A stretch of 64,000 bases of DNA from Merluccius polli. Taxonomy: Eukaryota; Chordata; Actinopteri; Gadiformes; Merlucciidae. Location: positions 101,001-165,000 of the forward strand of contig JAOPHQ010002849.1 of NCBI GenBank assembly GCA_030340625.1. The letters run 5' to 3'. Shown one piece after another: positions 42,000-52,512 of the stretch. The position numbers were made by a program, and so were the translations under genes. The first letter of the stretch is position 1; every line of letters begins with the position of its first letter. A model generated the notes under the pieces. It had not been told where the DNA came from, did no database searches, and worked only from the letters and a program-made list of their open reading frames with translations.

Positions 42000-42690
42000 C
42001 TTTCTCTCCCCCCCCCTTCTCTCTTTCTCTCTCTCTCTCTCACCCCCCCTCTGTCTCTCTCTCTCCCACTCTCTCACTCTCTCTCTCTCTCCTTCCCCTT
42101 TAGGCCTTTCTCTCTCCCTCTCTTTCTCTCACTCTCCCCTCTAGACCTCTCTCTCTCACCCCCCCTCTGTCTCTCTCTCTCCCACTCTCTCACTCTCTCT
42201 CTCTCCTTCCCCTTTAGGCCTTTCTCTCTCCCTCTCTTTCTCTCACTCTCCCCTCTAGACCTCTCTCTCTCTCTCCCCTTAAACTTCTCTCACTCTCACT
42301 CTCCCCTCTAGGTCTCCAACACTACATCCCTGTACCTCTCTCTCTCTCCAACACCATCTACCTCACAACCGACTACCTCTCCCCCACTCCTCTCTCTCCC
42401 TCTCAGGAGCCTGAGAAACCTACTCCCCCTCCCTACGCGCCTCCCGGGAACGACTGTACCCCTGAGGCAGCTCCCCATCCCAGTCCCCATTCCAGTACCC
42501 TTTCCAACACTACATCCCTGTACCCCCCTCCCTCTCCCTCTGTCTCCCTCTGTCTCTCTCTCTATCCCTCTCTCTCTCTCTCTCTGTCTCCCTCTGTCTC
42601 TCTCTCCATCCCTCTCTCTCCTTCTATCTCTCTCTCTGTCACTCTCTCTGTCCCTTACTCTCCCTGCCTTGCTGTAATAATAGCTGCGGT
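42000..42690 (+). repeat. Polypyrimidine (CT)n leader segment
   Basis: Almost pure C/T on the plus strand. A block of about 105 bp (ctctgtctctctctctccc... to ctctagacc) is duplicated at 42049 and 42165. Embedded at 42405-42475 is a piece resembling the gag PPPY coding segment. Confidence 0.85.
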
Positions 42691-42910
42691 GTGTGTCACC
42701 GCGGGGAAGGCGGGTCTATTTCAGTTACGATGGGTGCTGTGTGGGAATTACAGAGTAGCTGGGCACTTAATAGTTGCATGTGTGACGCCCCGGAGAGGGC
42801 GGGTAGACGGTAGAAGGAAAGAACGAGCAAGTAGTATACGATTTTCTGGGGTTTTTTGGGAAAGAAGAGTAGGAAACCACCCAGCAAAGCTAGAGGGGTA
42901 AGGAGACAGG

Positions 42911-43492
42911 ATGAGGGTCACTCTAACCGCCGCAGAGCAGTCTAGAATGGTCGAGGACCACCTCCGGCGTCGGCAGATCCGACTCGGAGAGCCGTTAGGA
43001 AAGCAGGAAGCAGATAAGTGGGTTAGCAGAAGGAGCAAGTATGTGAAAGGGTGGGTAGGAGAGGGATGGGTATCCCGTGACGGCCCATACGGCCGAGGGC
43101 AGCTAAAAGGGCTGATGCACCAGCTACAGGCTGGGACGGCCCAGTGTCGAGCGGCCATAGATAAGGCCGGGCCACTCCGTCCTGTGAGGAGACTGGAGAA
43201 GCGACTTAGGCAGTTAGAAAAGTGGAAGGTTGTAGCTGAGTCATATCTCTCAACTCTATCCGACAGTACTAATCCAACCTGCTCTTGCCCCCCTCCCAGT
43301 CCCGAATCCCCAAAACCCAGAGGGCCGATGTTTCCCGATACAGGAACCCCACCCCTCTCTATCTCCCCTGATCTAGGTCATCCGGAGTCTGGGGAACCTA
43401 CTCCCCCTCCCTACTCACCTCCCGGAGACGTCAGTGCCCCCGAGGCTACTGCGATGTTTACGACTGCCGACCAAGACCCGCGGTCCAGATGA
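42911..43492 (+). pseudogene. gag: ERV-B Gag N-terminal (matrix-like) region with PPPY
   Basis: A 193-codon frame with a basic, helix-rich N-terminus (LRRRQIRLGEPLGKQEADKW) and a Pro-rich end with TPPPYSPPGD. This is the expected matrix plus late-domain layout. Position 2 is Arg, so no N-myristoylation signal is present unless another start is used. After the stop a second frame (43489-43857) continues with Pro/acidic-rich sequence but no capsid major homology region or zinc knuckle. The rest of gag is deleted. Confidence 0.65.
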
Positions 43493-43857
43493 CGCCACCA
43501 GGACCCTGTGCTGTGCAAGCCCCGGCCATCGTGGTGGGGGATCCCAGAGCATTCGCCCCAGTCGCCGTGACCTGGGGTACCCCGGGAGGACCCACCTGGG
43601 TGGTGATAGAGGGACCCAGCCCCGGACCCCAACCGGTCCCCAGGAAGAAGGCCCCCAGGGATCCAGAAGAAGAAGCCGAATTCCTCCGTTTCGTGGGAAA
43701 CGAGAAGTCCGAGGAAGAGGAAGAAGAGGGGCTCTCCCCGCCACTACAAGAAGACAAACGGCGGAAATGGAGAAGAGGAGGGGGGAGCCACCAGAGCGGC
43801 AGAGACCGACCCTACAACAGAGACGTCGGCCGTCGTGAGATGCCCCCCCCGACCTAA
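43489..43857 (+). pseudogene. gag: ERV-B gag continuation, capsid start-like
   Basis: This frame-1 segment overlaps the previous stop. It has PPGPCAVQAPAI, a Pro/Gly-rich part, then an acidic stretch (EEEEEEG) and a basic tail. It has no diagnostic capsid motif. It is placed in gag by position and may include capsid N-terminal sequence joined to later sequence by the big deletion. Confidence 0.4.
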
Positions 43858-43929
43858 GACGCTACCCAGAACCTCCCCTGAGGGTTCATCCTGACTCCTG
43901 GGGCCAGGCCCACGCCAGAGACACTTTCT

Positions 43930-44332
43930 CTTTAGAAGCCCAAGCTATTGAGAGGGGGATGACGACATCAGGCGGGGCAGTGAAACACGCCGACCTGGTC
44001 CTTCGACTGGCCGCAAGTATCCAGAACCCAAGAGAGTTGGCGGTCATGAAGTGTCGTGGTCATGGCCGAACAGATGACGGCATCACCAAAGGAAACAACG
44101 CCGCGGACCAGGCCGCCAAAGATGCTGGGGGATACAAGCCCCAACCCTCCAACTAATGAATTAAGCTGACGAAAGTCCCCGTGGGGGAATTGAAGACTTT
44201 GCCCAGATGCAAAGACACGCTAGCCCAGAAGAAGAAAACAGATGGCTACATACAAAGTGTTGAAGAGATGAGAAGGGAATCTACCGACACCCCGACGGCC
44301 GGCCGGCCATCACCACCAGAGCGCTAACTCTG
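43930..44332 (+). pseudogene. pol: ERV-B pol: RNase H C-terminus and integrase zinc-domain start
   Basis: Frame 3 (43959-44156) reads ADLVLRLAASIQNPRELAVMKCRGHG and KGNNAADQAAKDAG, split over the end of RNase H. From 44160 the sequence codes an integrase N-terminal leader in shifting frames (LTKVPVGELKTLPR). Everything between gag and this point (protease, RT, most of RNase H) is missing. Confidence 0.7.
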
Positions 44333-45496
44333 ATGATTCACTCTGAACATTCCCGGGGACACCAAAGCCCCCGAGTGACCATCGACCCCATAGACAGCCA
44401 CTACTACCACCCCCACATCTTGGAAATGGCTAAGGAACTAATCCAGAACTGTGTTCCCTGTCAGCTCCATAACCCCCAGAGAGGGATACCTCGTCCCCCA
44501 GGGAAATTCCCAGTCCCCCAGCTACCCTTTCAGGAGATATGCATTGACTACACAGATATGGGGCGGGACTTGAGGGTGGGCGGATATAGGTACCTCTTAG
44601 TGATAGTGTGCCGATTCTCAGGATGGGTAGAGACTTATCCTACTAAGAAAGAAGATGCCGAGTCTGTAGTTAGGATTCTAACAACCGAGATTGTGCCCCG
44701 GTGGGGGTAGACAAAAGTAATAGCCTCAGACAATGGTACTCACTTCGCGAATGCCCTGGTAGCCAAAGTAGAGGAAGGGTTAGGGATAGCCCACCGATAC
44801 GGGTCAGTATACCACCCCCAGAGACAGGGATTAGTAGAACGGGCGAACCTGTCACTCAAACTAACTATGGGTAAACTCTTAGAAGCAGACTCGCGACGAA
44901 CCGCATCAGCTATGGCCAAAGATGGTGTAGTAACAGCCATAGCCCAATACAAACAGATGTCATGGTTGTCAGCACTTCCACTCGCGCTAATGGCTGTAAG
45001 AGCGGCCCCTCAGGCCCGAACGGGGCTATCCCCGTTTCAAATCATTACAGGGAGACCTATGCCAGGGCCATACACTCCAGTAGAACCTCTATCAGACCAG
45101 TCAGACGATCAACTGTTTAGGTATTGCATTGCCCTAACCCAAGCAACCCGAGATCTACACTTCCAGGTGACGACCACTCCCGAGAGGAAGGAGGTGAGCC
45201 TAGCGGTCCAACCAGGAGAGTGGGTGTGGGTCAAGGCTGCCAAACGGGCCTTCCCGGAACCCAGGTGGAAAGGTCCCTACCAAATCCGACTGGCCACCCC
45301 CTACTCAGCCGCACTCGACACCCCTCACGGCCGGAGGTGGCACCACCTGACCCGACTCCGGAAGGCCAACACCCCTGGTACCGACAGCCTCCAAGACACC
45401 AGCCAGCGTCTCCAAGAAACCACCGGGGAGAGACCCGGAGCTCCAGAGCAGAGGCGCCATGATTCCCGCAACTCCCCATCGCCCCCCCACCTGTAG
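44333..45496 (+). pseudogene. pol: ERV-B integrase with one in-frame stop
   Basis: Zinc-domain residues HSEHSRGH and CVPCQ lie near the start. The catalytic core has CIDYTDMGRD, then IASDNGTHFAN, then GLVERANLSLK, giving the D, D, E triad. The C-terminal domain has AVQPGEWVWVKAAKR and EPRWKGPYQI. TAG at 44708-44710 splits the frame between the first and second catalytic Asp; otherwise both sides are in the same frame. Integrase joins viral cDNA to host DNA. The env frame begins before this one ends, as in many retroviruses. Confidence 0.85.
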
Positions 45497-46084
45497 AGAT
45501 AAGTGCGAAATGATGGTAGACGTCGGATTAGGGGTTGCCATCGTTGGGGTATGGATCCTAATCATGGTGCTACTCCTCCCAGGGGCTCAGAAGGCACCCA
45601 ACTCTGAGCCCTCCAACGCTACCACCCCCGGACTGTTCCAGCCCCTGACGACGACTCCCCCTTCCCCAAAAACGGCCCCGGCCCCCTTGAGACGACGACG
45701 ACGACAAGTAGCCATCACAAAGAACGCTGGCCAAGACTACTGCATAAGAAGGTATGAGGGGATTACCCTGAACTATGTCATGGGCACCAACACGATATTC
45801 AGATTCAACCTGTGTTATGTCATAAACTGTGGGGGAAAACCGTCGGCATGGACAACATATGATGTATATATGTGTGATAGCTATCCCAGTTTTGTAGGAA
45901 ACCCCACCCTATACAGAGACCATGTCGGGTGCAGTTCCTGGGAGACGGTGCTGTGGGGAACGGGAGAGCTGTATGCAGGGGGCAAGTATGTTAAAGAACG
46001 ACCTCGATATGCGAAGACCTACCAATTACAACAATCAGGGTCGATAGCACAAGCTGTTACCGGAGGAGAAGTAGAGATATTTTT
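45459..46084 (+). pseudogene. env: ERV-B env leader and start of surface subunit
   Basis: It starts with a hydrophobic segment (GVAIVGVWILIMVLLLPG) that would serve as signal peptide, followed by a Pro/Thr-rich part and a polybasic RRRRRQ site that could be cut by furin-type proteases. Several Cys follow (CYVINCGG, CDSYPS), as in the surface subunit. Coding is interrupted at 46084 by a hAT element with an 8-bp duplication. Overlap with the integrase end is 38 bp. Confidence 0.7.
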
Positions 46085-46192
46085 TAGTGTTGCACCGATA
46101 CCATTTTTTGGCCCCCGATACCGATACCGATACCCGGCTGTGCAGTATCGGCCGATACCGATACCATACCGATACCACGCCGTTTGGAGAAA

Positions 46193-46255
<63 letters not shown>

Positions 46256-47547
46256 AGCTTTTTTTCTTCTAATACTAAAGAACTGCATACTCACTTGGAT
46301 GTAAAATCATTGCTATCATGGCTTGGTCAGGAATACACAGTAAATCCAGAAGAACTTTTTTATTGCCTACCTGTTATGGGTGACAATAATTGAATATGCC
46401 AAAATAGTGCAATATCCATGTAATTACAACATGTAAATCGTAGTGCAACAAGAAGTTAAATTAAATTAAAATAAGAAATAATATACATATGAGGTAGAGA
46501 GTGCATGGCATTAAGGCCTATCTGAGGTAAGAACAAATCAGAATTGCAATAAGAAATTACTTCCTCCTGTAAGGTCTAGGCTGATGTGCACTCCTCTAAG
46601 TGCAGCCAGGGTAAAATAAATAAAAGGTGTCCTATGGCAACAAGTTACAACTCCAAAATCCACATTGAAAAAACTAAAACGAGCAGTGGCAAAAATAACT
46701 GCAGTGAGTGCAGTGAGTGAAGGGAGAGAATGTCTCTATGATGTCCTCTATGATGTCCTCTATGATTTGACAACATTACATTTGGCAAAATCGGTGTTTA
46801 TTTGGGATGATCATTTCCGTAAATATGATTGGGGAGTAACCCGACGAGGTGTCCATTAACAGAAATGAATGGACGACGCGGAGGCGTGAACCGTCCGACG
46901 CGAAGCGGAGGGTTGCTTCCGCGAAGTACCATGGTCACTTACGAAAGAATGAAATATGTAATCAATTAATAATACTTTAATGTGTTTTAGAGTTGAAATC
47001 GTGAGGGTTTTTTTATTTTTACAAGTCGAGCAGACTATTTAATATCTCCCATATGCAGGCGTTGCCAAGCAACGTGGCCATAGCGTCTTCATAGCGTCAA
47101 CGTCTTTCCTGGGTGTAAATCAAAGATGGTGTAAATAAACACTTTTTAACCTACACTCTCCAGCCAATCGGAGTAATTCTGTTTTTAATGACTTTATCAA
47201 GTAACTTTCGGTAAATGGGCTGTGCTACAGCAGTAGTTGCGTGGTGGTGTTTAGCGCATGTGGCGCGCTGGCCTTTTAAATAAAATAAAAAAAGCAAGAA
47301 CGAACATTCTGAAGGGGGACAAAAGCGACAAAAGCGACTTAGGTGGAGTGGACAAGGTGGATTCCTCTTTGTGCGCTTTCGGTGTGAACGCACAGAAAGA
47401 CACAAGGCGCTGCGTTCCAAGTTTCATATTAGTATCTGTAAATGGCATCGGCGCATTATTTGTTCGTACTCGTCGATACCGATGCCAGCATTTTAGTGCG
47501 GTATCGGGGCCCCTCCCGATACTAGTATCGGTATCGGTGCAACACTA
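46085..47547. mobile_element. hAT element inserted in ERV-B env
   Basis: The ends are tagtgttgcacc and ggtgcaacacta, with inward cgatacc repeats. The flanking 8 bp ATATTTTT (46077-46084, 47548-47555) are identical. It contains (AT)n at 46201-46252 and no transposase. Confidence 0.9.
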
Positions 47548-48575
47548 ATATTTTTCACACTAAAAAATGTCACCTCAAATCCCTATGCCAAAGAAACAGC
47601 GGAATGCGGAAGAGAGAACAATATGATGTACTTTGCGTTCGGGGTAAATCAGGCCGGACGCGACCGGACCAGCCTAATCAAGATAGTATTGTTAACTTCA
47701 CGCACCCCCGAAATGAAAGCAAACCCCCGCGGCCCCAAGAAAAGAGGTCCCAGTCCCACTCCCCCAATCAAAGATGAACACCCGGGGTGTCCACCTTTAA
47801 TCTCGATACTCTAGGAACCGCAGATTCGATTCTAATGTTAACCCATGGCCCCTCCGATAATCAATGGTTAAGATGGATAATAGCATCAACCCGAGGAGTG
47901 GGAATGGAAGATTGCGTAGCTTGCGCAGCAGCCAGACCCCTCCTAGTCAGTACCCCCATTAGCATGGATCCAGCAACCGACATTGTAGGAAGCCGATGCG
48001 CCATAGCCCTCTTTATGAAAAAAAACCCAGCGAACTGTGCCACCCTGAGTAGTGTGTTCCCTCCTGGACTGAACAACTCCGCCGCCCCCGCGTTTAAAAT
48101 AGGAGGTAGCAACTATACTTGCCTGCAACGCAATAGAGATGTAACCGGGAATTCTAAGTCTGTGGGGACATTGGCACGGTCTCTTTGTAACACAATCATT
48201 AACGTGACTGAGTGGAAAAATGTCACCCGAATTAATATAGGACGGAAGGACCTTTATTGGCTGTGTGGTCCCAATATCCTGTTACTAACCTTACCCCCAA
48301 CCTGGAGCGGTAGATGTACTCTAGCCCGATTAGTTGTTCCCATAACCATGGTCGGGCCAAAAGAGATCGCCGCTATGGCCGCCAAGGAGGGTAGACAGAA
48401 GCGGAATGCCGGTAGCGAATGGGACGCCCCCGACCGAGACACATGGATTGATAGCATAGGGGTCCCTCGCGGAGTCCCCAAAGAGTTCAAATTAGTAGAT
48501 CAAATTGCGGCCGGATTCGAGAACCTCCCCGCCAATATCTGCCTTGTTCCCCGTCACCCCCAACAAAAACAGTGA
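47548..48575 (+). pseudogene. env: ERV-B env surface subunit, remainder
   Basis: Two frames cover this part. Frame 1 runs to about 47812 and frame 3 from about 47787 (frameshift in the overlap). Frame 3 has CVACAAARPLL and later a CxxC-type region (LYWLCGPN), N-glycosylation sites (NNS, NVT), and a furin-type site RQKR at 48394-48405, the expected surface/transmembrane junction. A second frameshift near 48545-48575 moves the protein to frame 1. Confidence 0.75.
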
Positions 48576-49113
48576 CCGAATTAATTACATACATTACAAT
48601 GTGCAGAAGTTGTCAAACCGGACCAGAGACGCCGTGACGGGTCTCTCCGAACAATTAGCAGCTACTTCCCTAATGGCATTCCAGAACCGACTGGCACTAG
48701 ACATGCTCCTGGCCGAGAAGGGAGGGGTCTGTGCCATGTTTGGGGATCAGTGTTGTACGTTCATTCCCAACAATACCGCTCCAGATGGTTCCGTCACTAA
48801 GGCCTTAGCTGGCTTGAGAGCCCTCTCCAACCTGATGGCTGAGGACTCTGGGGTAGAAAACCCCCTTGAGGAATGGTTTACGGGAATGTTTGGGAAATGG
48901 AAAGCATTCATGATGTCATTGTTTATGTCTGTTGCGGTATTCTCTGCCATTTTGATTACATGCGGGTGTTGCGGCATACCTTGCATGCGTGCGCTAATTG
49001 TGAGACTAATCAACCGAGCCCTATCTGCTGAAAGCGACCAAAACCTACAGATGCTCTTGTTCACCTCCGAAGAGCAAGGGCTCTATGATTTGGAGAATGT
49101 TGATGAAATGTGA
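48505..49113 (+). pseudogene. env: ERV-B env transmembrane subunit
   Basis: Frame 1 carries a heptad-like segment (TGLSEQLAATSLMAFQNRLALDMLLA), then CAMFGDQCC, the CX6CC motif that bonds to the surface subunit in gamma-type envelopes (48729-48756). A membrane span follows (MSLFMSVAVFSAILITCGCCG), then a cytoplasmic tail of about 45 residues. The frame is open to its stop at 49113. The fold is typical of class I retroviral fusion proteins, but the full env is broken upstream. Confidence 0.85.
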
Positions 49114-49266
49114 TGAGCTAAATGCACCGCTGTTCCCTACTCATAGGCCCACTCCTTGCACAGCTGAATTATAAAATCGTGATGAAAGGAAGCCCAGTTT
49201 GGCGACTGCCAGTGCCCATGAAGACTGTGCAAGAGACTGGTGCCGCCCCCTGCCCCTGCTAAGACA
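49114..49266 (+). other. Sequence between env and the Tc1 pair
   Basis: No polypurine tract or LTR-like sequence. It does not match the 5' LTR. The ERV-B 3' end has been lost. Confidence 0.5.
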
Positions 49267-49268
49267 TA

Positions 49269-50489
49269 CACTCACCGGCCACTTTATTAGGTACACCTTG
49301 CTAGTACCGGGTTGGACCCCCTTTTGCCTTCAGAACTGCCTTAATCCTTCGTGGCACAGATTCAACAAGGTAACTGGAAACATTCCTCAGAGAGTTTGGT
49401 CCATATTGACATGATAGCATCACGCAGTTGCTACAGATTTGTCGGCTGCACATCCATGATGCGAATCTCCCGTTCCACCACATCCCAAAGGTGCTCTATT
49501 GGATTGAGATCTGGTGACTGTGGAGGCCATTTGAGTACAGTGAACTCATTGTCATGTTCAAGAAACCAGTCTGAGATGATTCGCGCTTTATGACATGGCA
49601 CGTTATCCTGCTGGAAATAGCCATCAGAAGATGGGTACACTGTGGTCATAAAGGGATGGACATGGTCAGCAACAATACTCAGGTAGTCTGTGGCTTTGAC
49701 ACGATGCTCAATTGGTACTAATAAGCCCAAAGTGTGCCAGGAAAATATCCCCCACACCATTACACCACCACCACCAGCCTGAACCGTTGATACAAGGCAG
49801 GATGGATCCATGCTTTCATGTTGTTGACGCCAAATTCTGACCCTACCATCCGAATGTCGCAGCAGAAATCGAGACTCATCAGACCAGGCAACGTTTTTCC
49901 AATCTTCGATTGTCCAATTTTGGTGAGCCTGTGCGAATTGTAGCCTCAGTTTCCTGTTTTTAGCTGACAGGAGTGGCACCCGGTGTGGTCTTCTGCTGCT
50001 GTAGCCCATCCGCCTCAAGGTTCGACGTGTTGTGCGTTCAGAGATGCTCTTCTGCATACCTCTGTTGTAACGAGTGGTTATTTGAGTTACAGTTGCCTTT
50101 CTATCAGCTCGAACCAGTCTGGCCATTCTCCTCTGACCTCTAGCATCAACAAGGCATTTGCGCCCACAGAACTGCCGCTCACTGGATATTTTCTCTTTTT
50201 CGGACCATTCTCTGTAAACCCTAGAGATGGTTGTGCGTGAAAATCCCAGTAGATCAGCAGTCTCTGAAATACTCAGACCAGCCCGTCTGGCACCAACAAC
50301 CATGCCACGTTCAAAGTCACTTAAATCACCTTTCTTCCCCATTCTGATGCTCGGTTTGAACTGCAGCAGATCGTCCTGACCATGTCTACATGCCTAAATG
50401 CATTGAGTTGCTGCCATGTGATTGGCTGATTAGAAATTTGCGTTAACGAGCAGTTGGACAGGTGTACCTAATAAAGTGGCCGGTGAGTG
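49269..50489 (-). mobile_element. Tc1-type transposon, copy 1
   Basis: 1221 bp with inverted ends cactcaccggccactttatt and its complement. TA precedes it at 49267-49268. The right end abuts copy 2 with no TA between. Confidence 0.93.
49431..50342 (-). pseudogene. Tc1 transposase, copy 1, prematurely stopped
   Basis: 303 of the expected 345 or so codons. Helix-turn-helix domains (DLLGFSRTTISRVYREW) and the DDE residues WSDESRF, QQDNVPC, LNPIEHLWD are present. A CAG-to-TAG change stops translation after DVQPTNL, and a single extra base at about 49373 would shift the frame further on. It also has one extra codon (TQITTRY) relative to copy 2. The catalytic Asp context has Val in place of Ala. 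Confidence 0.9.
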
Positions 50490-51706
50490 CACTCACCGGC
50501 CACTTTATTAGGTACACCTTGCTAGTACCGGGTTGGACCCCCTTTTGCCTTCAGAACTGCCTTAATCCTTCGTGGCACAGATTCAACAAGGTACTGGAAA
50601 CATTCCTCAGAGAGTTTGGTCCATATTGACATGATAGCATCACGCAGTTGCTGCAGATTTGTCGGCTGCACATCCATGATGCGAATCTCCCGTTCCACCA
50701 CATCCCAAAGGTGCTCTATTGGATTGAGATCTGGTGACTGTGGAGGCCATTTGAGTACAGTGAACTCATTGTCATGTTCAAGAAACCAGTCTGAGATGAT
50801 TCGCGCTTTATGACATGGCGCGTTATCCTGCTGGAAGTAGCCATCAGAAGATGGGTACACTGTGGTCATAAAGGGATGGACATGGTCAGCAACAATACTC
50901 AGGTAGTCTGTGGCTTTGACACGATGCTCAATTGGTACTAATAAGCCCAAAGTGTGCCAGGAAAATATCCCCCACACCATTACACCACCACCACCAGCCT
51001 GAACTGTTGATACAAGGCAGGATGGATCCATGCTTTCATGTTGTTGACGCCAAATTCTGACCCTACCATCCGAATGTCGCAGCAGAAATCGAGACTCATC
51101 AGACCAGGCAACGTTTTTCCAATCTTCGATTGTCCAATTTTGGTGAGCCTGTGCGAATTGTAGCCTCAGTTTCCTGTTCTTAGCTGACAGGAGTGGCACC
51201 CGGTGTGGTCTTCTGCTGCTGTAGCCCATCCACCTCAAGGTTCGACGTGTTGTGCGTTCAGAGATGCTCTTCTGCATACCTCTGTTGTAACGAGTTATTT
51301 GAGTTACAGTTGCCTTTCTATCAGCTCGAACCAGTCTGGCCATTCTCCTCTGACCTCGAGCATCAACAAGGCATTTGCGCCCACAGAACTGCCGCTCACT
51401 GGATATTTTCTCTTTTTCGGACCATTCTCTGTAAACCCTAGAGATGGTTGTGCGTGAAAATCCCAGTAGATCAGCAGTCTCTGAAATACTCAGACCAGCC
51501 CGTCTGGCACCAACAACCATGCCACGTTCAAAGTCACTTAAATCACCTTTCTTCCCCATTCTGATGCTCGGTTTGAACTGCAGCAGATCGTCCTGACCAT
51601 GTCTACATGCCTAAATGCATTGAGTTGCTGCCATGTGATTGGCTGATTAGAAATTTGCGTTAACGAGCAGTTGGACAGGTGTACCTAATAAAGTGGCCGG
51701 TGAGTG
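50490..51706 (-). mobile_element. Tc1-type transposon, copy 2
   Basis: 1217 bp in the same orientation as copy 1 and nearly identical. TA follows at 51707-51708. Confidence 0.93.
50522..51559 (-). CDS. Tc1 transposase, full length (345 aa)
   Basis: Cut-and-paste transposase of the Tc1/mariner superfamily. The N-terminal paired-like DNA-binding region (residues 1-110) contains two helix-turn-helix units, including SISETADLLGFSRTTIS, and a basic linker (TTRRTLRWMGYSSRRPHR). The DD34E core is WSDESRF, QQDNAPCHKA, PDLNPIEHLWD. The C-terminus KAVLKAKGGPTRY is complete and the length fits the family. The start MGKKGDLSDFERG is the usual one. The Gly-rich GGGGVMVWG box is intact. Possibly an active enzyme; the TIRs at both ends are complete. 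Confidence 0.93.
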   Translation of the reverse strand: MGKKGDLSDFERGMVVGARRAGLSISETADLLGFSRTTISRVYREWSEKEKISSERQFCGRKCLVDARGQRRMARLVRADRKATVTQITRYNRGMQKSISERTTRRTLRWMGYSSRRPHRVPLLSAKNRKLRLQFAQAHQNWTIEDWKNVAWSDESRFLLRHSDGRVRIWRQQHESMDPSCLVSTVQAGGGGVMVWGIFSWHTLGLLVPIEHRVKATDYLSIVADHVHPFMTTVYPSSDGYFQQDNAPCHKARIISDWFLEHDNEFTVLKWPPQSPDLNPIEHLWDVVEREIRIMDVQPTNLQQLRDAIMSIWTKLSEECFQYLVESVPRRIKAVLKAKGGPTRY

Positions 51707-51708
51707 TA

Positions 51709-52260
51709 TATGTACATGTATATATGTGTAGATATATATGTGTGTGTGTAGGTCTGTGTGTATATATGTTTATATTTATATATTGTACTATGTGTCATCT
51801 TCAGTATGTGTGTGTATGTTATATATTATAATACTATAAAGAATAATATAATATTTTATTAGGATAAATATTTTTGAATCAGATTTATGTTTTGTTAGAT
51901 ATAGAACAAAGGAAATTGACGAATGACAAATGGAAGTTATTATTATTGTTATTATTAATATAATGATAGAAGGCAAAATACTTCAGTAGTATTATTTATT
52001 ACAAGGGGGTGGACTAAAATAAGTTTATACTTCCTCCCACTCCCTTTCGGATATGTAAACAGAATTTATAGTTTTCAGTTTATGTTTACTCTGTTATACT
52101 TTATTTTAAATTTTTATTTTTTTTCTTTATGAAATGTTGTTTTTTACATGTTCGAAATAAACTATCTATCTATCTAGGTACATTTTTATTCAAACAGCTT
52201 GCAGAGAACACATAACATTTTAAAACTCTAACTACATTTTATCTAGGAACTTTTTTATGT
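51709..52260. other. AT-rich stretch with microsatellites
   Basis: tatatgtgtgtg-type repeats at 51709-51830, then AT-rich unique-looking sequence. There is a short (ctat)n at about 52161. No gene. Confidence 0.6.
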
Positions 52261-52261
52261 A

Positions 52262-52356
52262 CCCATGCGCGCAGAAACACGGTGGTATTCCTGGCGAAGG
52301 AGGTCCTGGTAAGACACCTCACAGTTCAGGCGGGGAGGGAAGTCAACAACAAAAAC
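52262..52356 (-). pseudogene. SGNH-hydrolase-like gene, exon B (copy 1), truncated
   Basis: After an acceptor-like tttctacag, minus-strand codons read VFVVDFPPRLNCEVSYQDLL and RQEYHRVSARMG. They join in frame to exon A. The exon is cut by a break at the duplication edge. Confidence 0.55.
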
Positions 52357-52512
52357 CTGTAGAAAACAAAAACATGTTCATTTCATCAAGTCACACACAC
52401 AGGTTACAATACATGCATTATTATTTAAAAGCTCATTCAAACTAATTAGACTAGCTAATGTACTACTTCTATTAAGAATGAAGAAGCAAGCAAGACATGA
52501 AAAAAAGCGTAC

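Larger units (their letters stand above)
39272..49266 (+). mobile_element. ERV-B: plus-strand endogenous retrovirus, internally deleted
   Basis: In order: 5' LTR, tRNA-Trp-type primer site, repeat-rich leader, gag start with PPPY, deletion to the end of RNase H, integrase, and env with surface and transmembrane parts. A hAT element interrupts env, and frameshifts and stops are present in pol and env. No 3' LTR or polypurine tract is seen before the Tc1 elements at 49269. Capsid, nucleocapsid, protease and RT are missing, so it cannot replicate. Shared env and RNase H motifs suggest ERV-A is a relative. Confidence 0.85.

Noticed and set aside
41309..42043. Cys/Val-rich and Thr/His-rich frames in the ERV-B leader
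   Set aside because: They follow from TGTGTGCG-type composition. Both strands are open, and there is no domain.
49114..49266. Possible 3' LTR of ERV-B after env
   Set aside because: No match to the 39272-39980 LTR and no polypurine tract. The 3' LTR is taken as lost.
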